Positions 63,721-64,000 of a DNA stretch of 64,000 nucleotides are shown here, piece by piece (positions within the stretch are counted from its first letter, which is position 1; each line of letters opens with the position of its first letter). The stretch lies in NCBI GenBank assembly GCA_036245525.1, contig BTPG01000004.1:19763709-19827708 (forward strand). The letters run 5' to 3'. Position numbers and translations under genes: made by a program. A model generated the notes under the pieces. It was not told the DNA's origin and made no database searches. It saw only the letters and a list, made by a program, of their open reading frames with translations. The stretch comes from Semisulcospira habei. Lineage: Eukaryota; Mollusca; Gastropoda; Semisulcospiridae.

Positions 63721-63934
63721 TTAACTCATTCTACCCCAACACCGAAATCTCCGAATTTTGCCGTTGTTCTCTGAAGACTGCATTGCAGTGCAGAACACAG
63801 ATCGACCATGATAGTTCAAGGGTGATGCCAGAATAGCTTGTCGCCTATAGGCGCCAAGCTATTCTGGCATCACCCTTGAACTGTCATGGTCGATCTTTAT
63901 CTTGCTGTGGTGTGTCTGGGGTAGAATGAGTTAA
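63721..63934. mobile_element. TT-1 element (ACCCC-ended), intact
   Basis: TTAACTCATTCTACCCCAAC to TGGGGTAGAATGAGTTAA, 214 bases. The core is 63796-63893 with one arm mismatch (TTGTCG). Confidence 0.88.
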
Positions 63935-64000
63935 GTGACTAATCCCTCGGCTGCCGAGTAAAGGTGAACCCAAATTCAGTAACCGCAAAAGACAAAGATC

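Overview
The window is animal nuclear DNA, very likely from a mollusc and possibly a marine gastropod. Genes are split by GT-AG introns. There are tRNA-derived and non-LTR retroelements, a gypsy-type LTR element, DIRS-type tyrosine-recombinase retroelements and many microsatellites. The species guess is inference from the repeat types and from the invertebrate character of the one gene I can name.

Only two host genes are supported. (1) On the + strand, positions 5006 to 26380 carry the last five exons of PSMD8/Rpn12, a lid subunit of the 26S proteasome. The exons are 5006-5099, 16391-16489, 17692-17765, 18027-18138 and 26243-26380. They join in phase, give 171 residues and end at a TAG; earlier exons lie before the window. 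(2) On the - strand, two joined 3' exons (40726-40428, then 40052-39621) encode the end of an acidic, apparently disordered protein that I cannot name.

The rest is mobile or repeated DNA. DIRS copy 1 (1-4934, cut by the window edge) and DIRS copy 2 (19307-26150) are close relatives in the sense orientation, ending 71 and 92 bases before PSMD8 exons. The long intron after exon 5006-5099 holds a recent gypsy element (5864-11868, perfect 5-base target duplication) that lacks integrase, a tandem/nested SINE group and two LINE remnants. Downstream of PSMD8 come a ~162-base tandem repeat with a tRNA-derived SINE inside it, then an I/Nimb-like LINE (29706-34756) with 12-base target duplications and two nested SINEs. 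From about 34.8 kb to the end the DNA is nearly gene-free and full of short palindromes.

The most striking feature is those palindromes. Several families of short hairpin elements (I call them TT-1, TT-2, TT-3, TT-4) run from TTAA to TTAA and share related ends (TTAACYCWTT or TTAACCCTTT). Each has a near-perfect internal palindrome. They recur throughout, including the PSMD8 introns and 3' UTR, the intron of the - strand gene and the gypsy element. Within TT-1 the two arms co-vary between copies, so the hairpin is kept while its sequence changes. Neighbouring elements often share a single TTAA. The TTAA target suggests piggyBac-like non-autonomous elements, but no transposase is present here. 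Other palindrome families (TA-1, P-4, P-7, P-8 and single perfect palindromes) have different ends.
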